Assembly (NCBI GenBank): GCA_003168255.1
Contig: PMSU01000035.1
Span: 18,276-65,499, forward strand
Reading direction: 5' to 3'
DNA: 47,224 nt
Origin: Actinomycetota bacterium
GTDB lineage: Bacteria; Actinomycetota; Actinomycetes; Streptosporangiales; Streptosporangiaceae
Shown here: in pieces, positions 33,803 to 42,749 of the stretch
Numbering within the stretch: position 1 is the first letter of the stretch
Layout: each line of letters begins with the position of its first letter
Program-made: the position numbers and the translations under genes
The notes under the pieces: generated by a model
Seen by the model: the letters and a program-made list of their open reading frames with translations, nothing else
Told to the model about the DNA's origin: nothing
Databases searched by the model: none

Positions 33803-34812
33803 CCGTCGTCCCCGGTCGCCCCGTTGTCCCCGGTCTCCCCGTTGTCCCCTGGACGTGTACCCGGAGCATCGGGCCAGATGCCGATGTGGTCGGGTTCGGC
33901 CTCTAGCCTGACCCGGTCACGCATGCCGAGCGGCCCGGTCATCTCGCGCGGCAGCTGGAGGCGGCCCGCCCGGTCAAGAACCGCATATTCCACGGCGTGA
34001 TCAGACAGCTGGCCGTCGGCGTCGGTCGTCGAATGGCGGAGCGTCTCGGTGCTGGTCCTGCCGTCCCTGATCGCGATGACGCGGCGCACCATCGAGGACA
34101 CCGCCGGATCGTGGGTGACGATCAGTACCGTGACCCCCAGCTCAGTGTTCGCCTTCTGCAAGGCGCCGAACACGTCAGCCGCGGTCGCGGAGTCAAGTTC
34201 GCCGGTCGGCTCATCGGCGAGCAGCACTTTGGGAGCGTTGGCCAGCGCCACCGCGATGGCCGTCCGCTGCTGCTCGCCGCCGGACATCTGCTCCGGCTTA
34301 CGGCCCGCGCAATAAGCGACCCCGAGGACGTCGAGCAGCTCCCCGGCGCGCTTGTGCCTCGCCCGCCTGCCGCTGCCGCCCAGCCGCATCGGCAGGGTCA
34401 CATTCTGCTCGGCAGTCAGGTAGGGCAGCAGGTTACGCGAGGTCTGCTGCCAGATAAAGCCGACGGTGGTACGCCGGTAAGCCAGGCGCTGCCTAGTGCC
34501 CATCGCAGCCAGGTCATGGCCGGCGACGCGCACCGAGCCCGCTGTCGGAGTATCCAGCCCCGCCAGGATGTTCATCAGCGTTGACTTGCCGCTGCCCGAC
34601 GCGCCCACCATCGCGGTGAGCTCGCCAGCCGTCACCAGCAGATCCAGGCCTTGCAGCGCCTGCACCTCGATCTTCTCGGCGGTGAAGATGCGCACCAGCC
34701 TGTCACAGGCGATCACTGCGTCGTCGCCGTAGGGGTCATGCGCCCGCGCGGCTTCCGCGCCAAGCTCGGCAAGCCCGGCTGCCATCCCCGTTACCCCCTT
34801 CGGTTCCGTCAT
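33799..34812 (-). CDS. MacB-like ABC ATPase with an AbrB-like C-terminal tail
   Basis: A 337-residue protein. Walker A is GASGSGKST, signature MSGGEQQR, Walker B VLLADEPTG and the switch His in VTHD. The ABC domain ends near residue 245. The remaining 90 residues contain YAVLDRAGRLQLPREMTGPLG-like sequence, which resembles the AbrB/SpoVT swapped-hairpin fold (VDxxGRLxLPxxxxxxLG). A DNG-ETG repeat follows. ATG 34812 overlaps the permease stop by 4 nt. The gene next to it lacks this tail, so the two ATPases may form an asymmetric pair. Confidence 0.9.
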   Translation of the reverse strand: MTEPKGVTGMAAGLAELGAEAARAHDPYGDDAVIACDRLVRIFTAEKIEVQALQGLDLLVTAGELTAMVGASGSGKSTLMNILAGLDTPTAGSVRVAGHDLAAMGTRQRLAYRRTTVGFIWQQTSRNLLPYLTAEQNVTLPMRLGGSGRRARHKRAGELLDVLGVAYCAGRKPEQMSGGEQQRTAIAVALANAPKVLLADEPTGELDSATAADVFGALQKANTELGVTVLIVTHDPAVSSMVRRVIAIRDGRTSTETLRHSTTDADGQLSDHAVEYAVLDRAGRLQLPREMTGPLGMRDRVRLEAEPDHIGIWPDAPGTRPGDNGETGDNGATGDDG

Positions 34813-37625
34813 TGCCCCAGCCTCAGCGCAGCCGTGACACCGCTGCGGTGTGCCGCCTGGATCTGGAAGAGCAGCGTGCCGACGGAGAGTGCCACCAGTC
34901 CGGCGACGGGGAGACCCAGCGCCGTGAAATCCGGCCGGACGGGCACACTCGCCGCAGACCCAGTAAATACGGCCAGATTCAGCACGGGCCCGGTCAGTGG
35001 TACCAGCGCCCACGCGCAGCCCGCTCCGGCCACCGCCGCGGCTAGCACGGCTGGCAAGGTCTCAAGCATGGTAAGCCGCCTTGCCTGCCCGGTTCCGAGC
35101 CCCATGGTGGCGAGCCTGGCCAGCGTCATTTCCCGTTCTCTCGCCCCGAGCGCCAGGTCCAGCAGCAAGACAGCCACGCTGAAGCCGGTGGCGCCGACGA
35201 GCCCGGCACCGAAGGCCAGGTAGGCACCGCGTGGCAGCGGCGAATCGCGAAGTGCTTTCACGTCCGCCGAACGGAACGTGATTTCCGCACCGGGAACCAC
35301 CTGGCGCGCGATCGAGCTCAGACTCTTGTCGTCTAGCCGGGGGCCGGTGATCAGCATGAGGTTAGGCGGCAGCGACCCCTGCGCGGCGGGGGCCGCCCAG
35401 GATGGCATCAGGAGAAAGGAGCCTCCGGCGGGAAACGCTGGTGTGCTTGCCAGTACGCCCGCGACTCTTACCTGGGCAGAGCCCAGATTTGTCGACAGTT
35501 GCGCACTCCCAGCGCCTAGCACAGCGGCCACGGCCGGCGACGCGAGGACCGGCGCCGGCCCCGCAGCGGATCCGGCGGCCGGCTTGGCAAATTTCGCGAC
35601 GGGGAACTTCGGCCATGGCGTACTCGCCACCAGCGCCGCATAGCTGGCCGGATTTACCACTATGACCGTGACTAGCTTGGTGTTGGGCATTGTCCAGGTC
35701 ATCACGCTGGCGTCGGCGGCATGCTGCACGCCAGGCACGCCAGTGAGCGCTCGGACGGCAGCTGGTGACATCGGGCCGCCGTTGATGACGGCATCTGCCC
35801 CTGTTGCCTGCCAGGCCGCATTGGCTTCGCCCCGGGTTACCGTGTCGCGGACCATCCCCGCGAATGCGGCCAGGCTGAGCGCCAGCACCAGGGCGAACAC
35901 GGGAAGGGTGCTGGCCGCCGAGGCACGGCCAGCACGGGCGGCGGCCAGGAAGCCCGTCACGCCCGCCCGCCGGGAGGACAGCCGGAGCATGCCCCGCAGG
36001 GCCAGCGGATATAGCCTCATCACGCATATGGCCGCCGGGATTGCGACCAGCACCGGCGCCGCGCTCGCGTAGACGTTGAACCCGCCAGCCGGCGGCAGGC
36101 CCTGTGAGCGCAGCACAACCAGTCCACCCACCGCGGCGGCGGTTATCGCGATCTCGGCCACCCAGCGGCGCAGCGACTGTCCCGACACCTTCGCTGTGCC
36201 CGCTGGGTGCCCGGTACCGGTCCCGTGCCCCGTACCGGTCCGGTGCCCCGTACCGGTACGGTGCCCGGTACCAGTCAGGTACCCGGTACCGGTCCGGTAC
36301 CCGGTGCCTGCCAGGCCCCCATGGCGAACCGGACGATGCTGGATCGCGGCGGCCAGCGGAGGGCTGGCAAGGGCCACGAGCACGGTCACGCCCGCGAGCC
36401 ACAGGGCGAGCGGCGCCGAACCGCCCGGTGTCAGCGTGACGGCGGCGGCTGCGCCGAGCAGCGCCGCGGGAACGACGGCGAATACGGTGTCGCGCAGCGT
36501 GAACGCGGTGAGCTGCCGCAGCGATGCGCCGCGCGCCCGCATCAGCGCGTACTCAGCCGCCCTGCGTGTCGTCACCATCTTGGCCGCGAGCAGCAACCCG
36601 ACCGCGCCGATCACGGCTAGGCCCACGAACAGCATCGATAGCAAGGTGTTCACGGCGCCCTGCCCGAACAGGAAGGCTGATAGGACCTGGGTGGCGCCGG
36701 TCGCGGCGGTCAGGGTCGGCGCGGCGGGGCTCAGGTCCCCGCGGATTACCGGGGTCTGCACGGTGGTGCGATTCAGCAGCGCTTCCAGCGCTTGTGCATG
36801 ATCAGCGTCAACATGGCCGAAGCCGAGCGGGAATTGCCACTGCATCTGCATGTCCAGCACGCCGAGTGCGCTCTGCACGGCGGCGATACCGCCTGCGCCG
36901 ACGAAAACGGCGCCAACCCAGTACGAAGGCGACCGGGGGGACGGCGGATTGAGCGTTGGCGCGGCGGCGGTAGAGTCGGCCGCCCAGAACGTGGACCGCA
37001 GGTCGCGAGGGCGGATGACGCCCGTAACGTCAAGCCTGAGCGTGCCGTTGCTGGGCGTGGCCAGCGCCAGCCGGGAGCCTGGGCGGAGCGCGAATCGCGA
37101 AGCTGTCTGCTGGGTGACCACGACATCGACCGCGCGGCCGGCAGCAGGGCCGCCGCCCGGATAGCGGCCGGCTGTCAGTTGGGCATAGCGTCCGAGCGGA
37201 TCCCGGTAGAGGATTTCCACCTTCGGCGGTGCCTCGGCTTGCGCGCTGGCCGCGGCTCTCGGGGCCGGGCTGAGGGCCGAGGTGAGGCTGGCCCAGGCTG
37301 CGGTGCGCGGGCCGAGTGGCAGGCCATCGGTAACGAGATCGTTCGCGAGCTGCTCTTTCAGGTCGCTCAGCTGCACCGACGTTGGAGTGGCGGCGAGCGC
37401 CGCGGTTGACAACGCCAGCGTGAATTCCTCCCAGTCTGCGCTCACGTTGAAGGTCTTGTCGGACCGCGGAGCGGCGGCGAACGCCTGCTGGAGGGCGCGG
37501 GTACGGATGTCCAGGCTTGCCCTCGGGCCCGCTACGGCGACGAACACGCAGCCGATCACGAGCAGCGCCAGGGCGGCGGTCGCGGACGCACCGGTGCCGC
37601 CGAGGGTGCCAGGACGCAGTCTCAT
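34809..37625 (-). CDS. FtsX-domain ABC permease with hexapeptide repeats
   Basis: A 938-residue permease: an N-terminal transmembrane helix (about 15-35), a large extracytoplasmic domain, a three-helix FtsX block, a linker, a second outside domain and a final FtsX block. The linker holds six imperfect hexapeptides of the type TGTGHR (DNA repeat at 36207-36314). The start ATG 37625 lies inside the stop of a 7-codon mini-frame (37645-37622) that itself overlaps the stop of the upstream permease. Longer upstream frame is a shadow of the other permease. It works with the two ATPases and the second permease. Confidence 0.9.
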   Translation of the reverse strand: MRLRPGTLGGTGASATAALALLVIGCVFVAVAGPRASLDIRTRALQQAFAAAPRSDKTFNVSADWEEFTLALSTAALAATPTSVQLSDLKEQLANDLVTDGLPLGPRTAAWASLTSALSPAPRAAASAQAEAPPKVEILYRDPLGRYAQLTAGRYPGGGPAAGRAVDVVVTQQTASRFALRPGSRLALATPSNGTLRLDVTGVIRPRDLRSTFWAADSTAAAPTLNPPSPRSPSYWVGAVFVGAGGIAAVQSALGVLDMQMQWQFPLGFGHVDADHAQALEALLNRTTVQTPVIRGDLSPAAPTLTAATGATQVLSAFLFGQGAVNTLLSMLFVGLAVIGAVGLLLAAKMVTTRRAAEYALMRARGASLRQLTAFTLRDTVFAVVPAALLGAAAAVTLTPGGSAPLALWLAGVTVLVALASPPLAAAIQHRPVRHGGLAGTGYRTGTGYLTGTGHRTGTGHRTGTGHGTGTGHPAGTAKVSGQSLRRWVAEIAITAAAVGGLVVLRSQGLPPAGGFNVYASAAPVLVAIPAAICVMRLYPLALRGMLRLSSRRAGVTGFLAAARAGRASAASTLPVFALVLALSLAAFAGMVRDTVTRGEANAAWQATGADAVINGGPMSPAAVRALTGVPGVQHAADASVMTWTMPNTKLVTVIVVNPASYAALVASTPWPKFPVAKFAKPAAGSAAGPAPVLASPAVAAVLGAGSAQLSTNLGSAQVRVAGVLASTPAFPAGGSFLLMPSWAAPAAQGSLPPNLMLITGPRLDDKSLSSIARQVVPGAEITFRSADVKALRDSPLPRGAYLAFGAGLVGATGFSVAVLLLDLALGAREREMTLARLATMGLGTGQARRLTMLETLPAVLAAAVAGAGCAWALVPLTGPVLNLAVFTGSAASVPVRPDFTALGLPVAGLVALSVGTLLFQIQAAHRSGVTAALRLGQ
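36207..36314 (-). repeat. six tandem 18-bp repeats in the permease gene
   Basis: Units at 36207, 36225, 36243, 36261, 36279 and 36297, built on GTGCCCGGTACCGGTCCG. They contain GGTACC and ACCGGT palindromes. In protein they give Gly-Thr-Gly-(His/Tyr)-X-Thr steps. Confidence 0.85.
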
Positions 37626-37641
37626 GCTGGCTCCGCTGTGC

Positions 37642-40600
37642 TCATACGGACTCCGTCGCGCGCAGCCTGGCGGCGGGATCGGGGCGCCGCGCCGCGGTTG
37701 TGACCGCCACGAGTACCGGCACGATCGCAATGGCCAGAGCCAGCGGTACCGCCATCGGCCAGGCGAATTCGGTGACCGCCGGCGGAACGGGCCGGGTGGC
37801 ATTCGCCGTGAGGGTGATGGCAGGCACGAGGAGCCTGCTGATGGCGGCACCTAGCGCCAGGCCGACGACGGCGCAGGGCAGGCTAAGCATGAATTCCTCC
37901 AGGCAGAGCTGGCTGGCCTGGGCGCGGCGCGTCACGCCAAGCGCGGATAGCAAAGCGCTCTGTGCCCGCCGCTCGCTGGTGTTCGCGGCGATGCTCACGC
38001 CGAACCCCGCCATCGCGAGCAGCGCCGCGGCCGCGGCGATAGCGAGTAGTGCCTGCTGCGGGACAGCCGACAGCGGATCGCCGAGCAGGGCAGCCGATAG
38101 CCCGGCGGAGCTTGTCAGCGCCGAGCCTGCGGGCAGGCGGCCCGCCAGGTCAGCCGGATCGCGCGGCGTCGCCGTGGCCAGCCACCACTGTGTCACCGGC
38201 ACAGGAGCCACCGACCTGCTCACCAGGGTGTCCTGAATCACCGCCAGGTCCGCGATGAGCGCGCCGCTGCCCCCTGAGACGGTCGGGAAGGTCGTCACGG
38301 CGGCCACGATCTTCACCGGCAGCATGAGGCCGGCTATCGGGACCTGCACGGTAGACCCGACGCTGGTGTTACTCGCGTCGAGGAAGGCGCGGGTTGCGAT
38401 TGCGGAGACGGGCGTCTTGCTTGTCTGGCTCTCGACCAGCGCCAGCTGCCCGTAGACAGGACTGGGCGGCGCGCCTGGGGTCGGGCCTGCCGCCAAGCCG
38501 TACCCGGGAACGAAGGAGAGTTCCTGCGCGCCTCCCGCGGTGGTCTGCCATGAGGTGACCCCAGGCCGTCCCGAGGGTCCGGTCAGCCCATCGCTGGTCG
38601 CCTGGAGGCCGTCGAGCTCGCCGGATGACGCCGAAGCCGTCCATCCGCCGAGCGCAACGCCGCGAGCGAACCTGGCGGGCGATGACGGCGGACCGGCCTG
38701 GGACGCGCCGATGCCGAGCACGCTGAGCACGCCATCCTGGCTGGCGCGAGCCGTCAGCAGCGTGTAGTCCAGCGTCACCGCTGTCAGGCGCAGCGGGTAA
38801 GCGGCACCGACGGGGCGGCGCCCCGCCGCCAGGGCGGCTGTCAGGAGGTGGGTTTGACCGTCCGCCTTGAGCGTGCCCGCCGGCAGTTGGTAGACGTTGC
38901 CGTCGGAGTCCTGCACGGACACGATGACAGCGGCCGGCGCCAGCCGGAGCGATGCGGGGCCGAGCCTCAGGGTGATCCAGATCCCGGACGGATGGCCTGG
39001 CAGCGCAATGCCGGGTGCGGGGCCGGCGGGCGTGATCGCGCCAAACAGGGCCGGCGCCGCCAGCTTCGATTCGTCACCGCGCAGGAGGACCGTGTCAGCG
39101 GCCTCGCGCGGGTCAATCGCGAGAACCTCCGCGGAGCCGCCGGAGGGCACCGGGGCGGCTGCCATGGCCCGGCGCACCCCGGGCGCGGTGCCGATCGTGG
39201 CCGCCTGGCCCGGGGTGATCGCCGACGGGGTGTCTACCCGGACGTCCGCGCCTGCGGTGAATGCCGCCTGATCCTGCGCCGAACGTACCCAGCTCTGATG
39301 CTCCGACAGCGCCAGCGTCCCGGTAGCCACCGCCATGACCACGAGCAAGGCGACACTTGCCTGCCGGATCGGATGCCTGCTGATCTCCCAGCTCGCCAGC
39401 GAGAAGACCAGGCGGTTGCCGCCGGAGGCGAGCCTGTCGGCAGCCCTGGCCGCCATCGGCAGCAGGCGCAGCAAGATGATCGTCCCGCCGATGAGCGCGA
39501 GGGCGGGCGCCAGCGCCAGCACCGGGTCGATGCCGATCGCGCCGCTCGCCGACGGCGCGACGATCAGGGTGCGGTGCAGCTGCCAGACGGCCAGCGCGGC
39601 GAGTCCCAGCAGCGCGAGGTCAGCGCCGCTGCGCACCAGTCCTGCGATTGCCGTCTGCCTGCCGCGCCGCACCCGTGCGGCACCAGGCGCGACCGTGCGC
39701 AGTGCCGGGCTCAGCGTGATGAGGGTTGCGAACACGGCGGTCAGCGCGATAGCACCGGACACCTCCCAGCTAACCGCCGGCAGCCGCAGGCCCGCAGCGC
39801 GCAGCGGTCCCGTGTGGGCGAGAAACCCGGCCAGCCTGCCGCCGATCAGCCCGCCCACCGCGGCCGCCACGACGGCCAGCAGTATCGCCTCCGCGACGCT
39901 CAGCCTGGTCAGCTGCCAGCGCGAGCCGCCGCGAGCCGTCAGCAGGGCGAATTCGCCTTCGCGATCAGTGGCCAGCAGCCTGGCCACGCCGGCCAGCGTG
40001 ACCGCGGCGAGCAACAGCAACAGGACAGCACCGATGACAAGCAGCGAACGGGCCACCACCAGGTTGCTTGCTATGCCGCTGAGCAAAGCAGGCAGCCCTG
40101 TCGTCATGTGCAGCCCGTCGAGGGACGCGTCGGCTGAGCTCGCCAGGGACTGCCGCTCGGCGGTGATCTTGGCGGCCAGCCTCGCGAGTCGGCCGGCCTG
40201 GATGTCCCCGGTCACCGGCTGGGCTACCCACGAGCCCTCGCTAACCGGAAGGGCTGAGCCAAAGGCCGCCGGGTTCACGATCAGCGGCCCGTAGGTGGTG
40301 AAGCCGCCCCCCGTGCTGGCGCCGCTCGCGCTGATCAGATTCAGGCCCCAGTACGCCGCCGCCGGACCTGATAGCGCGCGAGGCCGGAACACGCCGGTCA
40401 GCTTCACTCGCACCGGGCGCCCGGAGACCTGGTCGTGCAGTAGCAGGACATCCCCGACGGACAGGTGCAGCAGCGCAGCGGCGGTCGCGGGCAGCGCGGC
40501 GGTGATGGGCTGCCCGGGTCGGGGCGGGACGGGCCAGCTTCCGGATGCCAGCACCGCGTGCGTGCTGATCCCGTCAAGAGCCGCGCCCTGCGTCAGCGGA

Positions 40601-40938
40601 ATGCTCGCCGTGGCGTATCGCGCCGGGAGGCGGAGCAGGCCTGACCAGTCAGCGCGGTAGAAGGCGAATCCGGCAGTGCCGAAGGCCGATCGCATGGCCG
40701 CGCGCAGTGTCGCGGTATCAGCGGTGGCCTGGCGCGTGTTCGCCGGGCCGCTGATCGCTATCGACGTAGCCGCCGCCGCGAGCTTACGGTGCACCGCCTG
40801 ATGGAGCGCCTGCCCGGCGAAGGCGACGAGCGTTGCGATCAACGCGGAGGTGATCAGGATCGACACTGCGGCGGCAGCGAGCACGATCCGGTGCGCGCCC
40901 ATCCGCCTGAGTGTGAGTGGCAACCTCGAAAATCGCAT
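37642..40938 (-). CDS. FtsX-domain ABC permease (first gene of the operon)
   Basis: A 1098-residue permease: N-terminal helix (about 17-40, IVLAAAAVSILITSALIATL), large outside region, three FtsX helices around 300-400, further helices at about 440-560, a second outside domain, and C-terminal FtsX helices (about 960-1090). It is Ala-rich, as many of these permeases are. The start ATG 40938 has no clear ribosome site. The upstream 160 bp contain an AT-rich patch (40950-40975) that may hold the promoter. It overlaps no other gene and is divergent from the M24 protein gene. Confidence 0.9.
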   Translation of the reverse strand: MRFSRLPLTLRRMGAHRIVLAAAAVSILITSALIATLVAFAGQALHQAVHRKLAAAATSIAISGPANTRQATADTATLRAAMRSAFGTAGFAFYRADWSGLLRLPARYATASIPLTQGAALDGISTHAVLASGSWPVPPRPGQPITAALPATAAALLHLSVGDVLLLHDQVSGRPVRVKLTGVFRPRALSGPAAAYWGLNLISASGASTGGGFTTYGPLIVNPAAFGSALPVSEGSWVAQPVTGDIQAGRLARLAAKITAERQSLASSADASLDGLHMTTGLPALLSGIASNLVVARSLLVIGAVLLLLLAAVTLAGVARLLATDREGEFALLTARGGSRWQLTRLSVAEAILLAVVAAAVGGLIGGRLAGFLAHTGPLRAAGLRLPAVSWEVSGAIALTAVFATLITLSPALRTVAPGAARVRRGRQTAIAGLVRSGADLALLGLAALAVWQLHRTLIVAPSASGAIGIDPVLALAPALALIGGTIILLRLLPMAARAADRLASGGNRLVFSLASWEISRHPIRQASVALLVVMAVATGTLALSEHQSWVRSAQDQAAFTAGADVRVDTPSAITPGQAATIGTAPGVRRAMAAAPVPSGGSAEVLAIDPREAADTVLLRGDESKLAAPALFGAITPAGPAPGIALPGHPSGIWITLRLGPASLRLAPAAVIVSVQDSDGNVYQLPAGTLKADGQTHLLTAALAAGRRPVGAAYPLRLTAVTLDYTLLTARASQDGVLSVLGIGASQAGPPSSPARFARGVALGGWTASASSGELDGLQATSDGLTGPSGRPGVTSWQTTAGGAQELSFVPGYGLAAGPTPGAPPSPVYGQLALVESQTSKTPVSAIATRAFLDASNTSVGSTVQVPIAGLMLPVKIVAAVTTFPTVSGGSGALIADLAVIQDTLVSRSVAPVPVTQWWLATATPRDPADLAGRLPAGSALTSSAGLSAALLGDPLSAVPQQALLAIAAAAALLAMAGFGVSIAANTSERRAQSALLSALGVTRRAQASQLCLEEFMLSLPCAVVGLALGAAISRLLVPAITLTANATRPVPPAVTEFAWPMAVPLALAIAIVPVLVAVTTAARRPDPAARLRATESV

Positions 40939-41098
40939 TAAGGCAACGATTGCGTGAATTTATTTCGCCATAAGCACGTGACGATCACGCACCGGACACG
41001 ATGTCGCGGGCGATCAGGCGTGACCCTCGCGGGCGGACAGGCGTTGAATCGGGTTGTACACGTGGTGCCGCGCCCTTCATCAAGCCCCAGGAGTCCCG

Positions 41099-42367
41099 AT
41101 GGCCACCTCAGACAGCCGCCCGGCCGGCCAGGCACGCAGCGCGCCCGCTCCGGGCAGGATGAACGTCGACTTCGAGGAGCGGGTGGACTTCGCCAGGCTG
41201 CGCGAGCACCGGCTGCGCCGTGCCGCGGCAGCGCTCGAGGCCACCGATCTCGGTGCCCTGCTGGTGTTCGACAACAACAACATCCGCTACCTGACCGGCG
41301 TCGCCATCGGCGAGTGGACCAGGGACAAGCTCTGCCGGTACGCGCTGTTCACCCGCACCGGCGAGCTGTTCCTCTGGGACTTCGGCTCCGCCGCCGTGCA
41401 CCACCGGATGTACTGCCCGTGGCTGCAACCTGAGCACTGCTTCGCGGCGTACTCCACCATGCGCGGCGCCGCCCCGCCCGAGTCGAACCTGACCGAGCGT
41501 GCGGTCAGACAGATCAAGGGCAGGCTCGAGGACGCCGGCGTGGCCGGACTGCCCATCGGCGTGGACTTCACCGAGCTGCCTACCCTCTTCGAGCTACAGC
41601 GCAACAACATCGAGGTTCGCGACGGCCAGCAGGTCATGCTGGACGCCCGCCAGATCAAGTCCGCCGACGAGATCGCCCTGCTGTCCACCGCCGCCGCCCT
41701 GGTGGACGGGGTGTATCAGGACATCGCCGAGGCGCTGAAGCCCGGCATCAGGGAGAACGAGATCGTGGCGCTGGCCGCCAAGCGGCTCTACGACATGGGC
41801 TCAGACGACGTGGAGTCCATCAACGCGGTGTCCGGTGAGCGCTGCAACCCGCACCCGCACAACTTCTCCGACCGCATGATCAGGCCGGGCGAGCAGGCGT
41901 TCTTCGACATCATGCACTCCTACAACGGGTACCGGACCTGCTACTACCGCACGTTCAGCGTCGGCCGCGCCAGCCAGCCGCAACGGGACGCGTACAGCCG
42001 GGCGCGGGAGTGGATAGACGCCGCGATCGACGCCATCAAGCCGGGCGTGTCGACCGACCAGGTGGCGAGGCTCTGGCCGACCGCCCAGCAGATCGGGCTC
42101 GACGACGAGAAGACCGCCTTCGGTCTTCAGTTCGGGCATGGCCTGGGCCTGGCGCTGCACGAGCGGCCCATCATCAGCAGGCTCACCTCGCTCGATGCTC
42201 CGATGGAGATCGAGCAGGGCATGGTGTTCGCGCTGGAGACCTACTGCCCGGCGACTGACGGGGTGTCCGCGGCCCGGATCGAGGAGGAGGTCGTGGTCAC
42301 CGCCGATGGCGTCGAGATCCTCACCAGGTTCCCCGCCGAAGAGCTTTTCGTGACGAACCAGTACTGA
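41099..42367 (+). CDS. M24 peptidase-like (creatinase-fold) protein with an altered metal site
   Basis: A 422-residue two-domain protein: creatinase N-terminal domain (about 20-150) and pita-bread domain (about 170-400). Four metal ligands of M24 aminopeptidases are present: Asp in AFFDIMHS, His in GHGLGLALH, Glu in ALETYC and Glu in ARIEEEV. The second Asp, 11 residues after the first, is Cys (GYRTCYYRTF). Such loss argues against a normal two-metal Xaa-Pro peptidase. Alternatives are a one-metal enzyme or a creatinase-like hydrolase. ATG 41099 follows CAGGAG by 5 nt. The aldehyde dehydrogenase downstream may serve the same catabolic path. Confidence 0.85.
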   Translation: MATSDSRPAGQARSAPAPGRMNVDFEERVDFARLREHRLRRAAAALEATDLGALLVFDNNNIRYLTGVAIGEWTRDKLCRYALFTRTGELFLWDFGSAAVHHRMYCPWLQPEHCFAAYSTMRGAAPPESNLTERAVRQIKGRLEDAGVAGLPIGVDFTELPTLFELQRNNIEVRDGQQVMLDARQIKSADEIALLSTAAALVDGVYQDIAEALKPGIRENEIVALAAKRLYDMGSDDVESINAVSGERCNPHPHNFSDRMIRPGEQAFFDIMHSYNGYRTCYYRTFSVGRASQPQRDAYSRAREWIDAAIDAIKPGVSTDQVARLWPTAQQIGLDDEKTAFGLQFGHGLGLALHERPIISRLTSLDAPMEIEQGMVFALETYCPATDGVSAARIEEEVVVTADGVEILTRFPAEELFVTNQY

Positions 42368-42527
42368 CCCACCGCCGCGGAAGTCGACAAGGCGACAGAA
42401 GAGGCGAAGGCCGGGCCCGTGCCGAGGCCCGAGATCGCCGAACCAATCTGTGCAGCGACGGCACCAGCGGCTGGAGTAATTAAGACATGAATTTATCCGA
42501 ACGGCGCGTGCCGACGCTGATCGCTAA
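42368..42527. other. short gap without a supported gene
   Basis: No gene is supported. The AT-rich patch TTAAGACATGAATTTATC (about 42480-42497) might hold a promoter for the remnant and the aldehyde dehydrogenase. Confidence 0.3.
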
Positions 42528-42749
42528 AGGGCAGGCAGAGACGCGGCGGAGGAGTTCGGCCCGGTCAGAGCGGCTGTGGTCAGGGAGGGGACGGACGCCA
42601 CCATCGTGGCGCTGGCTGCGATGGTTCCGCGTGCGGCGGCGGCCGCCGGGCTGCTCGCCGAGCGGCACGGCATCGAATGTAGCGTGGTGGACGTGCGCAG
42701 CCTGGTACCGCTCGACACCCGGATCATCCTGTCTCTGGAGGATGCGTGA
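42528..42749 (+). pseudogene. 2-oxoacid dehydrogenase E1-beta C-terminal remnant
   Basis: The frame GPVRAAVVREGTDATIVALAAMVPRA...GIECSVVDVRSLVPLDTRII is the start of the transketolase C-terminal domain of E1-beta subunits. The N-terminal pyrimidine-binding domain and most of the C-terminal domain are absent, and there is no start codon. The TGA at 42747-42749 overlaps the GTG of the aldehyde dehydrogenase, so the junction keeps the operon-style overlap. Confidence 0.7.

Noticed and set aside
41099..42367. DddP-type DMSP lyase
   Set aside because: DddP also has the M24 fold, but its metal site needs the Asp that is Cys here. No further evidence.
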